A stretch of 64,000 nt of DNA from Nyssa sinensis (taxonomy: Eukaryota > Streptophyta > Magnoliopsida > Cornales > Nyssaceae). Below, piece after piece: positions 49,279-61,019 of the stretch. Both the position numbers and the translations under genes were made by a program. Where the stretch lies: assembly GCA_008638375.1 (NCBI GenBank), contig CM018046.1, positions 1,040,501 to 1,104,500 of the forward strand. The letters are read 5' to 3'. Under the pieces are notes generated by a model. The model had not been told where the DNA came from. It saw nothing but the letters and a program-made list of their open reading frames with translations, and made no database searches. Each line of letters opens with the position of its first letter. Within the stretch, counting starts at the first letter, position 1.

Positions 49279-51102
49279 GAATTTGCTGCTATTATATCTA
49301 TATACTGCTATATCCAAAGAAATCGTCTGTTTTCAATATATATATTATAAAACCCTGTAACGATACAAACATGTAAATTGCAGAGATATATCTATGCTAG
49401 CTCCTTATATTCACCCCTTAGTGCTGTGCATCTTCTGAGGACATTCCAGAAGAAAAAAAGTACAAAACGACCCAGGACCAGGACAGGCCTCAGAGTGTTT
49501 GGTTGGTTGAGCTTAATTGTTTCATTTTTCACAGAAAAAAACTATGGCCATACACATGTCACATCTTGTGGAGATCATTTAACATTTTTTCTTTTTTCTT
49601 TATTAATAAAATTATCTAGTTACTGCAATGACGAGAGTGCCCCTGCCTCTTTTCTTCCCATCTTTTAGTAAAACTAGTCAGTTCCTTAATTTCAATTTAT
49701 TACTCTCTCCTTCTTGTCCCAAAATATAAGTTTAATTTAAAATATCAATTTATAAAATATTATAGAATTTCAAAATTATTTTTCAAATAATTTGATGTGA
49801 ATCTAATAATAATTATAAAAAGAGATTATTTTTAGTAAATTTATACTTTTTAAATACATTAAATGCTTTCCTTAAAAGATTATTTTTTCAAATAATACTA
49901 TGCATAAGTGATTAATTTTCTCACTACTACACATAAGATAGTAAGTCTATTATAATAAATGAATACGAGACTGCTTACATACGAGACCATTTGTTCATAT
50001 TTAAAAATTAAAAAATAATTATTAACAAAATCTATTATACATAATATTTTACTTTTTCAAAAGAACTCTTTATATGGCATAAAAAGGTATTTTTGCTGCT
50101 GAGGGTAGTTTAGAAATTTTAGGGAGGCGAAGAAATCTACGGACTCACATTCATGTGATGCTAGCATATAACATGATATATTAGGACGAGCTTAAGGTCG
50201 AGTGGATGCCACGATTGAGTTGTTTTTACTTTTTCTTTTAATCAGCAAACATAATTTTTATTAATTATCATAGAAGTACAAGTATTGCAAGCCCTATATT
50301 TGGATGCAGAAACTTTCTTCTAAATTTATTTTTGCACATCTTTTGAGTGTTTTTCTTATATTATGTTGGATATAATGTTAAATTACTTCTAAAGTGTGTT
50401 TTTTAATATGATTTTGGCATAATGTTGCCTTTGGCTTAGTGTCATTGACACAACCAAATGTGAAATTTATATTTAAAAAAAAAACAAAATTTAGCTAAAA
50501 CCTTTCAAAAATCGTTTCAAGTGGTCTAATAAAATTTTGGAATTATTTTTGCCTAATCTCAAGGTGTGGGAAACAATAATGAAAAAAAAAAGTCAAGACT
50601 CAAACGTTTTGTTAACTAAGTTAGAAACATGTGCGTTGTGTGTGAATTTTTTTTTCAAATACTGATATTTTTTAAAAGAAATTGAAATGTATGGCTTTTA
50701 CAGTATTGCCTAATGAAAAAAAGTTGTGATTTAAAAATTTAAAATTTAAAAATTGTCAAAATATAAATGAAAGGTAAAATAGATATATTAACATCTAGTG
50801 ATTAATTAGAGTATTAATACAATGCTAAAAGGTCTTATCCAGAGAAAAGAAATCTAGTAAAAAAATAAAGAGAAAATCTTGGACCAGGTCATAATTTTTT
50901 TTAAACACTAAATGTAAAGTTTCTTAACAAAATATAAATTTTATTTTTTTTACATTTTTTAACTCTATTTGTTCTTAAAATAATCAAGTGTAAAATTAAA
51001 TTATTTCTAAAAAAAGTTCTCTTTGCATAAGGTATTTTGTACATCCTATGAAATAAACATTGTATCCTCAATTTATAGAATTAATTATAAAAATGTAATT
51101 AC

Positions 51103-51134
<32 letters not shown>

Positions 51135-51570
51135 GTTAGGAGAAAGTCACTAAGTAATGGCAATATCATTTTTCGAAATTCTAGCCCTGTTTTAGTTCAA
51201 CCTTTGGTCCAACTTGTTTTTCCTTAATTCTCAGCCATCTTTTCCTTTTCCTTCCACGTTCAAAGCATGGTTAAACATCTGAGTTAAACATCTAACCATT
51301 CGTACATCAAAGTGCTCTTTCAAGAGCCAACTTTTCAAAGCATTCAAACTCCATGGACATTGTCTAGTAAATGAAGTTAGTCATAAAAGTTTACAACATC
51401 ATTCATTATACATTTTATGTACATACTACATATTGGAATTAGCAATTGACATGACCTTAAACTTTAACCATTTACATACAAAAATAAAACCCCAAAAGAA
51501 GGCATAAACATGCCAACATCTACATGTACTTGGGGAAGTCCAAAAATGACCAAAAAGTAAGTCTTGACAG
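49279..51570. other. Intergenic region upstream of the D27-like gene
   Basis: No gene was recognised. 49680-51120 is strongly AT-rich. A (TA)n/(CA)n microsatellite sits at about 51100-51133. The portion next to 49279 would contain the promoter and 5' UTR. Confidence 0.5.
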
Positions 51571-52890
51571 ATGCATTACTTCAGCCTGCTACCCTTGTGT
51601 TGGCTCCTTGTCGGTTCCTGCGTCTAGTAAGGGACTATACAACTAGAGAGAAACATATTTCAAATTAGATCAATACATAAGTAAGAAAATTCTAGTTAGG
51701 TGCTTTATTCAAGTCATCTCGAGCTCTCAATATTCTCAATCCAAATTACTATTCACTTAGTGGCCCCCGATAAGATTATGTGCTTTACAGGCTACTAACC
51801 CGGTTAAGACAAAAGACCACCTGCTCGGGTATGCGGCTCGCAAGCTGATGGAAGACACAATCTCAATCACCAAAACAAAACCCCAGGTAAAGCGGAATCT
51901 CACCATACTTTGGAGCACACCAAGGACGTGATTAGTTCCTAACCCATAGCATCATCCCTCCTTCTAAACTCCCCATTCTCATTTTTCCATTACCATTTTA
52001 TCAATGTCCATTTTCAGAGAACCATACTTACTTCACCAATGCAATAAGAATATATGTACTAACACTCGAAACATCAAGGTTTCACAACAAAAAGTCACAT
52101 AGAAAATTTTAAAAACACTTGGTGAGCACAATTTTTCGTATATTACACATGAAATCGACATTATGAACACACCTCCATAGATGAAATGTTTGGATCGGGA
52201 GTGATATCGATGAAGTGATAAGATGAAAAGGAACAATTCTATAAGAAGATATCATCAAATAGTTAGGTCTACAAAGTATATTCAACATATGGTCAATTAC
52301 ACAAGAATGAGCATAAACATGTCATGAAGTGAGGGAATGAAATGCATAATCTACCTAAGCACATGTTTTTCACCTAGGGTTAGAAGCCCTACCTTAACTT
52401 CCTTGAATTTTGATGAAACCCTAGTTGATTCTTAATGATTTTGGTGAGATTTTTACAATTTCTAACTCTAAGTTGAAGGCTAGAGTGTAGAAAGACTTTA
52501 TGACGCTTTAATTTACCAAGAAAAAGCTCAAATCTTCATGTTTAGAGTGAATTCTTTCAAGCCCTAAGATTTTTCTCCCAAATCTCCCTCTTCTCTCCTT
52601 CCTTTCTCTCCATCACATGATTGTGTGTGTGTTTGTGGTGTGTGTGGACATGATCTTATAAGACCAAGGAGTGCTTGGGGTAAAATTCCCTTTTTGCTCC
52701 CTTTAGTTTTCTTTTCTTTTCTTTTCTTTTAGTTCTTATAGCCTTTTTAGTCTTTTTGCCATGTCTAAGGTCATTAAGAAAAATTTATTTAATTGTGTCT
52801 TAACCTATCTTAAATTATGTAATCCCACTATGGATTTGTATTCTTGATTATTTTATATTTTATAAGTTAGTAAAATTCTAAGTCCTTACA
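51571..52890 (-). mobile_element. Probable long-LTR fragment, minus orientation
   Basis: The right end reads CTAAGTCCTTACA at 52878-52890, so on the minus strand it starts TGTAAGGACTTAG, like the long LTRs elsewhere in the window (TGTAATACCC, TGTAACAATCC). Typical features are a TCTCTCC-rich stretch and GTGTGTGTG near 52620-52645 and TTTTC repeats at about 52707-52728. The left boundary is uncertain. No coding content. Confidence 0.4.
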
Positions 52891-52959
52891 AAACCTCCCT
52901 TCTAGCATTCAAAAGATGTTTGGTTCCTATCTAGATGGGTGCATATTCTAACAAAGTTT

Positions 52960-54083
52960 GGTGTGATGTCTTACCTATGGATGTCGCCCACATCTTATTA
53001 GGTCGACCCTGGACTTATGACATATATATATATATATATATTATATCATGGGCATGCAAACACCTACACCTTCAAGCATGATGGCTGGACGATCCAATTA
53101 AACCCTAGTAAACATGTTCAATAGAGTTCTAAGTCTAAACCTAGGTCCTCATCACAACCACCCAAAAGAAAAATCCTTCAGCTCTTGAATAGGAAAGAAT
53201 TTGAAAAAGTAGGTAAAGAGTTGTATTTAGTTATAGCCTTGGTGGGTATGGATGCCCTTTAAGTTCTATTAGACCCTAAAGTTGATTTACCACTTGAGGT
53301 CACTCAATTGTTGCAAGAACTTCAAGATGTGACTCCAAATGAACTCCTAAATGTGTTACCACCAATAAGAGACATCCAACATGCCATCGATTTAGTCCCA
53401 AGATCTCAGTTGCCTAACCTTCCACACTACTGAATGTATCTTAGGGAGCGTGGTGAGTTGAGGAGCCAAATAGACGACCTTTTACACATAGGAGTTATCC
53501 GAGATAGTCTTAGTCTATGTGTTGCCCCTGCCTTGATGACTCCAAAAAAATATGGCTCATGGAGAATGTGTGTAAATAGTCGTGCCATCAACCGGATCAC
53601 TATCAAGTATCGATTTCCTATTTCTCATCTTGATGATATGTTGGATTCCCTAACCGGTTCGCAATGGTACACCAAAATCGATTTGCGTAATGGGTATCAC
53701 AAAATCTGAATTACGCAAGGTGATGAATGGAAAACCAATTTTAAGACCTCTGATGGCCTCTATGAATGGTTAGTTATGCCTTTTGGCTTGTCGAATGCTC
53801 TCAACATGAGAGTGATGAATCAAGTCTTACGCCCATTCATAGGGAAGTTCATGGTTGTTTACTTGGATGATATCTTTATTTACAGTCGAACTAAGGAAGA
53901 ACATTTAGATCACCTCAGGTAGGTTTTTCAAACAGTTCATGTTGTGAAGTTATATGTTAACCTTAAGAAATTTTCATTCTTGCAAACTCGAGTGATCTTT
54001 CTCGATTGTATCATTTTTAAGCAAGGAATTTTCGTACACCCCAAAAATTTGAAAGTTGTTCAAGAGTGGCCCATACCCAAGAC
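52960..54083 (+). pseudogene. Ty3 protease-RT remnant
   Basis: DVAHILLGRPWTYD near 52980-53025 is a protease end. After an (AT)n tract (53024-53042), RT begins: a 91-codon open segment (53434-53709) has [17 protein letters not shown] and [20 protein letters not shown], and downstream frames show the [13 protein letters not shown] and [11 protein letters not shown] motifs. It stops abruptly in the thumb at about 54083, where copia sequence takes over. Stops are present. Confidence 0.78.
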
Positions 54084-55280
54084 TCTTTACGGATTAAAAT
54101 AAGCACCAAAGTAATGGCATGAAAAATTTAACAGTGTAATGATGTCAAATAGGCTCAAGATCATTGAATGTGACAAATATGTATATGTCAAGAACATAGA
54201 AAATGGTTGTGTTATTATTTGTCTATATGTTGAGGATATGCCCATTATATGTAGTAATAATGAAGTCATTAAAGCTACCAAGAGTATGTTGAACAATAAG
54301 TTTGACATGAAAGACTTAGGTGTTACTGATGTTATACTTGGTATAAAGATCTCTAGAGCATCGGAGTCATTAAAGCTACCAAGAGTATGTTGAATAATAA
54401 GTTTGACATGAAAGACTTAGGCGTTACTGATGTTATACTTGGTATAAAGATCTCTAGAGCATCGGAGGGACTGATATTATCTCAATCCCATTACATTGAG
54501 AGAATACTTAAGAAATTTAAACGAGATAATAATAGTCTAGCAAGGACACTTCTAGATGTAAATCTACACTTATCCAAGAATAATAGAAAAAGGATATCAT
54601 AACTAAAGTATGCACAAATAATTGGCAACCCAATGTATGTGATGAGCTGTACCCATCCAGACATAGCCTACACTGTCAATAAATAGTAGATACACAACTA
54701 ATCCAAGCCTAGACCACTGGAAGGCAATAGTTATGGTTCTGAGGTATTTGAAATACACCCAAAACTATGGATTACACTACTCAAGATATCCAGCAATACT
54801 TGAAAGACATTGTGATGCGAACATGAAATCTGATGCCAAAGACTTAAAATGTACAAGTGGTTATTTGTTTACATTTGATGGTGGCATGGTATCATAGAAA
54901 TCTTCTAAGCAAGCGTGCATTGCTAGATTCACAATGGAATTTGATTTTTTTTTCCACTTGATAAAGTTGGTGAAGAAGCTGAGTGGCTTCGTCACTTCCT
55001 AGAAGATATTCTAATGTGGTCAAAACCTGTGTCTGTTATCTATATTAATTGCGATAGTCAATCAGTGATTAGTAGGGCATAGAGTCATGTGTATAACGGA
55101 TAAGTTTCGACATATTCGCGTCGAAGATATAATATTATGAAACAATTGCTCTCTAATGACATTATAACCATTGAATACATAAGGTCAAAAGATAACATTG
55201 TGGATCCGTTAACCAAAGGTTTTACTAGAGAGCAAGTAAATAATTCATTGAGGGGAATGGGTTTAAAGCCTATGTATTAA
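54084..55280 (+). pseudogene. Ty1/copia RT and RNase H remnant
   Basis: From LYGLK (54084) the translation follows the copia RT end: CVIICLYVEDMPIICSNN (the YVDDM site reads YVEDM), then FDMKDLGVTDVILGIKISR, SHYIERILKKF and a [14 protein letters not shown] motif. RNase H follows: WLRHFLEDI, INCDSQSVI, HVYNG and FTREQVNNSLRGMGLKPMY at 55220-55280. A 101-bp duplication and several stops break it. Confidence 0.8.
54265..54466. repeat. 101-bp tandem duplication in the copia RT
   Basis: 54265-54365 and 54366-54466 are near-identical; both begin GTCATTAAAGCTACCAAG, with only a few substitutions visible. The unit is not a multiple of three, so the duplication itself shifts the RT frame. Confidence 0.9.
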
Positions 55281-56720
55281 GAATCGCCATAATGGCAACC
55301 CAACCTAACTGACTGGAGATCCTAAAATTTAGGTTCAAAGGGACAACTGAATTGTGTGTGACTCAACGAGATCTCTATGGAGATAAATCTCTTATTCATT
55401 CCTATGATAAGAATAGTGATGCCTGAAGCATTGGATAGGATGAGCTAAGCTTTTAATGATTCTTATATCTTGTTAATACAAGTGGGGTATAGTAGGATAC
55501 TTTTAATAAAAATCACCTATGTGAGTGTGAACTGAGTCAGTTCTATAAGAATGATAAGGCTAAATTCTCTAAAAGTACTCATGAAAACTAGGCATTGTTC
55601 AGGACTAAAATGAACACATTCATGAGAACCAACTGTGTCATGAAATATTCTGTGTGAATGTTATTGTCTTGGTTTATACAAACGGTTAAACAATTCAAGA
55701 CATCATGTTCACTAATCAACCAGTAACCTCAATAGTATTTCACAAGGTTCAAGGCCACAAACTACCTTTCCCTATATAGGAAATTTTTAACTGAACTCTC
55801 TCTTAGTGTTTGCATATTTGCATGGATTTCAGTCAATTTCATTCATGTGAGGGATTGTTCGATTAAATGGGTTTTAAGCAAAAAATTTTACCATCTTTGA
55901 GTCAAAATTAAAGTGGGCCCCACACATTATTTTAGATGGGTCCCCATGAAAATGTGTTCACTTCTATGAGGAGATTAAGAACATATATTGGGTTACTCAA
56001 AACCATTAAGAAGTGAATGAGAAATTAACTCCAAACATCACCACTTAAAAATGGTAACAAAGTGTGAAAAGTTTGTCTCACATAGGATGGGTACTAGACT
56101 TTTAAAGAGTATATATACAATTATCTTGAAAGAAGATTTGAGCCCCAAGGGCACCCAAGTTTTGTGAATGGGGGAGAACCTATCTCATAATGGGTTCACC
56201 ACATGCAGTGCACTGCCTCCGCCGCCTTGCACCAAATCGAACTGGGTCAAGTCAGGTCGGGTTAGGCCTTGACCTGTAATATATATATTTTTTTAGAGAA
56301 AATTAAATTAAATTATATTTTTCAAAATGTTACCTGTTTGAACCAAAACACAGTTGCTTTGAATATACTGAACAATCACCATGAGAAGTAGTGTGCTTGT
56401 TCGCAATAACAAATGTGACTTTAGGAACAGCCACACCAATTGAAGCATCATATCTGGTCGGTGTGAACAGCCGCAACCATTGGAGGTTGTGACTGTTTGA
56501 ACAGTCACCAATGGCTCTATAAATACATAACCCTCACTACACAGATTCATACATTCTATGCATCCATTAAAAGTTAGTATTCATACAAAGAGAGTTCAAC
56601 CATAGTTTGGTTTACTATGCATAAAGACAATCATGCTTCTTCTCAGTGTGAGATTACTTTATCCTAGGAGAGAGACATCAACACAACTTGTAAGTACCTA
56701 GTACGAGGGCATTAATTTTA
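55281..56720 (+). mobile_element. 3' region and probable LTR of the copia element
   Basis: After the RNase H stop there is a non-coding tail, then a polypurine-like CATGTGAGGGATTGTTCG (about 55845-55862), the usual plant copia tract-LTR junction. The LTR would begin near 55857. Its right end was not fixed. It contains TATA-like GTATATATACAA near 56111. No gene was seen. Confidence 0.45.
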
Positions 56721-57410
56721 AAGAGATAACATCAAACACTAGACTTGGATCTGTTAAATTTCCTATTGCTGATATAGTAAGTTTCATCTACTTTAGTTTC
56801 TGATTTTCAATTTCCAATTCTAGTATTGTTTCTTAAACAATAATCTGCTTCTATTTTTCTTTTAAATTCTAAATTCCAATTCTGGAATTTCTGAAACTGT
56901 TTCTTAAGTACTAATCCGCAGGATTTCAAAATACAATATTTTGATTCAATCTGTTTTACAAAATAGATTCTGTTTAAATCTGTTATAAAAGTAAAACCGA
57001 TACTTAATTTCTAACACGTAGGCATTACATTGTAATAATATATAGATTGGAGATATAGTTTCTGCACTTTTGATTAAAATGGAATAACAGAATTTCTCTT
57101 TTCTCTCTCTTCTTCTCTTTGCTTTCTTTCTTTTCTGGGTTCTACATCAGAGTATTTACCTAAAATTTTGAGTCCTTTACAATCTACCAAATAAAGGAAA
57201 TGGTCATCCCAAATTCGAAAGGGAAAAATAGAACAGTCGGAATTTATCTCATTACATAAATAAAAATCTGACAACACCAGCAACAAAGATGTACCGAGTG
57301 AAAACAATATTCAGAACATCGACCTTGAGTTTTGTGACTTTTGCTAGAGGAGAAGCATTCAAGCTACTGACCCAAACCAAACTAAAAACAGCTTAGAATT
57401 TCTACTCTGT
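56721..57410. other. Intergenic region, no gene seen
   Basis: AT-rich with CTTT/CTCT stretches (57095-57140). The ORF-like frames have no recognisable motifs. The part near 57410 may be the 3' UTR of the exon at 57411. Confidence 0.4.
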
Positions 57411-57498
57411 AGCCTCCACCTGTTTCGTTGCCTCAACTTCTTTAAACTTCTCCAGTGCTGAGATACGTCCATCCAGGGATTCATAGAGGCCATTCATC
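57411..57498 (-). other. Orphan terminal exon candidate
   Basis: The minus strand reads a pyrimidine-rich TTTTATTTTTTTCACTTATC then CAG, a strong 3' splice site. It is followed by an open frame MNGLYESLDGRISALEKFKE and a short acidic tail ending VEATE with a TAG stop. The peptide looks like the end of a small coiled-coil protein. I did not find upstream exons in 57.5-59 kb and cannot name the gene, so it may be a retained fragment of a host gene. Confidence 0.35.
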
Positions 57499-59212
57499 TG
57501 GATAAGTGAAAAAAATAAAAAAAGGTTATCGCATTACAAATAAACCACAACAGATAGTATGTGTTGGCAGAGATTCATAAGAGGTAAGTCATCTAGAGAA
57601 AACAAGATATCAGGTTGTAATCAAATTGCATCTAATCTACAGAACCATTCACACTGAATCTGTGAAATGTTTATATTAATTAGGTTCTCTTTTCATTTTA
57701 TTACCACAAACTTCAATGGGATCAGGTACATAGTTTACCCATTGTCTGATTTTGCATTACTCATGTTAGTTTCCCTATTGTCTGATTCTACATTACTCAT
57801 GTGACCACTGGCCAGCTTCTGGTGTTTGTTAGTTATCCATCATTTTTTATTGGAATGATTATATCCTCGAATAGTCCAATCTAATAACCTACAAATTTCT
57901 CCCCTACGAAAACGACAATCAAAATTTTTATATACATACCATGAGGATGATAGTGTATCTTTAAATATTGTAGAGGCACCGAAGGTATTATAAATGAAAG
58001 AGCCAATATCTCATGACCTTGTGTGTAGCTCTATCTTAGGATGCACATTAAAGACCAATGGAGTTCATACATCAAGCTTGGAAGCACCAAAGAGGCAATT
58101 AAGGCAAGGATTCAGGCAAAAACACAAGACGAGACAAGTCTTACATTGGTTGACCAACCATAGAATTGGTCAACCAATATGAACCAGAAAGTACCCTTAG
58201 TCGACCAAAGTACAAGTTGTTTAAACTTCAACCACTCTAGGCAAAATTTCAAAGGTAATTGACTAGCCATTACAAAGCTTGGCTATATAAATCAAAAGTC
58301 TTGCAAATTGAAAACTAATGTGTAATAGTGCAGAAGTGGAGTATACATCCGGGAAAGCTCATACTCCATAGAGTTACTTTGTCCTTGTTAGAGTATAAAT
58401 CAAACACACACATATACAAGTGCTTGAAGATGGATCTAAAATAGGAAGATCAAGAGGCTACTTAGCACTAAATAAAGGTAAATCACTTTCTTATTTGTGT
58501 GTTGTAGAAACACATACCTCATACATCATTCCTCAAGGTCCTAGAGAAGTGAGGAATTGGGTTTTGGTTCTAGGTGAACCAAAATAACTTGCACACACCT
58601 AAAAACCTAGAATAAATCCCATTGAGTTGAATCCCATTAAGATTGATTGGTGGTTAACCAAGTTGGACAAAACCACAATAGAATATCCTAGTGGTCGAAT
58701 CCATCGAATTAGTTATAGGTAAATCAAGTGTTATACAACCTATATTGGTTCATGGTTAGTATTTCAAAAACCTAAGTAAATCTTAGTGTGCATACTAGGT
58801 ATGTTAGTGGTAGTCTAGGAACAAAACCATCTTAAAAGTTTTTGGGTGAACCTTAAAAATCCTTTGAAATAGAAAAAAATCTAACGAAAACTGGGAGTGG
58901 ATGTAAGTATATTGGTCAAACCACTATAAATCCCATGTCCTTATTACTTATTTACATAAAGTATTTATTTTGTATCGATGCATGGGAATGATGACCAATT
59001 CATAACTTATTAAGCTGTCATGATCAACTGAGTGTTGGGCAATGTTGGTTGAATTTTGAATTTTGAATTTCTTAAATCTTGTTGTCATTTTAACCCATAG
59101 TTGTCAAATTGCCTAGGCGACAAACCTAATTTACCATCCAAGTGATCGCCCCGCCAAAAAACATGTTACAAAAGTAATCTAATCATTGTTTTAACTCATA
59201 ATTTCATACAAT
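57499..59212. other. Unassigned region with retroelement-like text
   Basis: 58100-58280 carries several GGTTGACCAACC-like inverted motifs, a style frequent in plant copia LTRs and leaders. The remainder is AT-rich. No ORF of note and no clear boundary. Confidence 0.35.
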
Positions 59213-59808
59213 TGATGTAAAACAAGTTGTTGAAACCTTTTTGGAGCAATGGGAGCCTAAAATGGTAGATGCAAATTTGGCCGGTCACGTTTTTGGAAAC
59301 TAAGACCCTAGTTTGACCCAAAATGACAAGACAGACAAATATCCATCGGCTTCGCCCACGGCCTAAGTGGATTTTCGCCAAATTCTATCATTTAGGCCTT
59401 CAATTTGATATTTACGTTTTCGAGCAATTTTGTTTTTACAATTACTTTGCGTAGGAAACTCGTTTTGAGTCCCGATTGGTTTCTAATTTCTTTTTTATAT
59501 TGGTTTTCAATTTTGGGCTCATTAGCAAAAAGCCCCAATTTTGATTTTTTTTTTTTCCGAATTTCATAGTTTAGTAATTCTATTAGAGTAGGGCAAGTTT
59601 AAGAAATATAGGAATTAATAGTTTCCTAGTACAAATTGGCAATCTTTAACTCTATATATACCATATATAGACTCTTATACAAGTCTTTTATCAATAATAT
59701 TTTAGTTTCAAATTTTGAGAGATTTCTCTTGTTGGGTGAGGAATCTATGTGTTACTTGTTTTTAAGAAATTCAAGGTGTTCAATTCCTTTTCACGTTTTT
59801 GTGCTACA
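59213..59808 (+). mobile_element. 5' LTR of the second chromovirus-like element
   Basis: 596 bp, starting TGATGTAAAACAAGTTG and ending GTGCTACA. It is similar to 40685-41307 and 45803-46412. A TATA-like CTCTATATATACC lies near 59650. Confidence 0.75.
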
Positions 59809-59844
59809 TTAGTTGGCATTAGAGTGAAGATTTTCCTAACTAGA

Positions 59845-60960
59845 TAGCAAACGACGTAGTCGAAAACACAAATCTCATTGACGTTGGTCATGGGACAGAG
59901 GCTTTGTGGGATGCAATTGAAGAATATAGGCAGCAAGGTAACGATCAACTTGGTGCGACCCACGAGATGCTTATGGGACTTGATCTTAATGCCAATAGAG
60001 ACCCCCAAGTCGGTAACAACCGCATCGGAGGAATTGCCCGAGACTAGTTGCTGACAGATTCATACCAGATCGACGTCCCCAAAGGCCACCTACTTATGGA
60101 GACATTTCAGATTTTGATGAGGAAGAGGACTACAATATACGTGACCTACAAGAAGGAACTGAGAGTTCGAGAATTATCAATTGAAGACGGATATAGCTAG
60201 TTTCAACGAAAATCTTAAAATTGAGGATTTCCTTAATTAGCTTTTTGAAGCTTATCAATTTCTAAAGATGATGGAGGTTCTCGAAGACAAGTTGGTTAAA
60301 CTTGTCTCTTTTAAATTGAAGCGTGGCACAACAGTTTGGTGGGATCAATTGCAGCGAAACCGACAGCGACAAGGAAAGCGGCCAATATGGACCTAGAGAA
60401 AGATGAAACAATATATGATGGACAGATTCCTTCTTCCAAATTATAATCAGTACTTGTTCCAGTTATACTAGAATTATAACCAAGGTGGTTGTTTCGTTTT
60501 CAAACATACGACAGAATTTAATAGTTCGTGATAAGATTACCTTATAGGTTGTATGAACTGTTGATGAGGCCCATAACCTGGTGCTGAAGGCAAAGCTTTT
60601 GGAAAGAGAAAGAAGGGCTGAAAATTCAATACCTTTTCGCATGAATTTTCCTAAATCATCATAGGCTACGAGAGATAGGAGAAAAGGCGTCGAAGTAGCA
60701 GTGTAATCTCCTGCTCAACCTATCTAGATCAGATTGCAAGGAATGACCCACGAAAAGGGCAATGCTAGCAGAGGTCCTCCAAATAAGGCAATTCCAACTT
60801 CGAATGGAAATCCTTATGTTAGACCTATACCAGATAAATGTTATCGCTGTAGGAAACCTAGACATTGTTCCAATAGTTGTCCAAACCGAAGGCCTGTTAA
60901 TTATGTTGAGAACGAAGAAAATGCAGAGGAAGTAGATGAAGAAGCTGCATGAGAAGAGGA
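59845..60960 (+). pseudogene. gag remnant with intact zinc knuckle
   Basis: The N-terminal and core parts are broken. A 72-codon open segment (60734-60952) contains CYRCRKPRHCSNSC, a complete CX2CX4HX4C knuckle with all four ligands. It is followed by an acidic tail rich in Glu (NEENAEEVDEEAA). This domain binds RNA during packaging. Confidence 0.75.
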
Positions 60961-61019
60961 TTGAAGAAGATGGAGGGCAAGTTAGCTGTGTGGTGCAATA
61001 GTTGTTGTACACGCCAAAT

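Noticed and set aside
57074..57307. 77-aa minus-strand ORF near the orphan exon
   Set aside because: It overlaps low-complexity CTTT/TCTC sequence and has no recognisable domain or splice link to 57411-57498.
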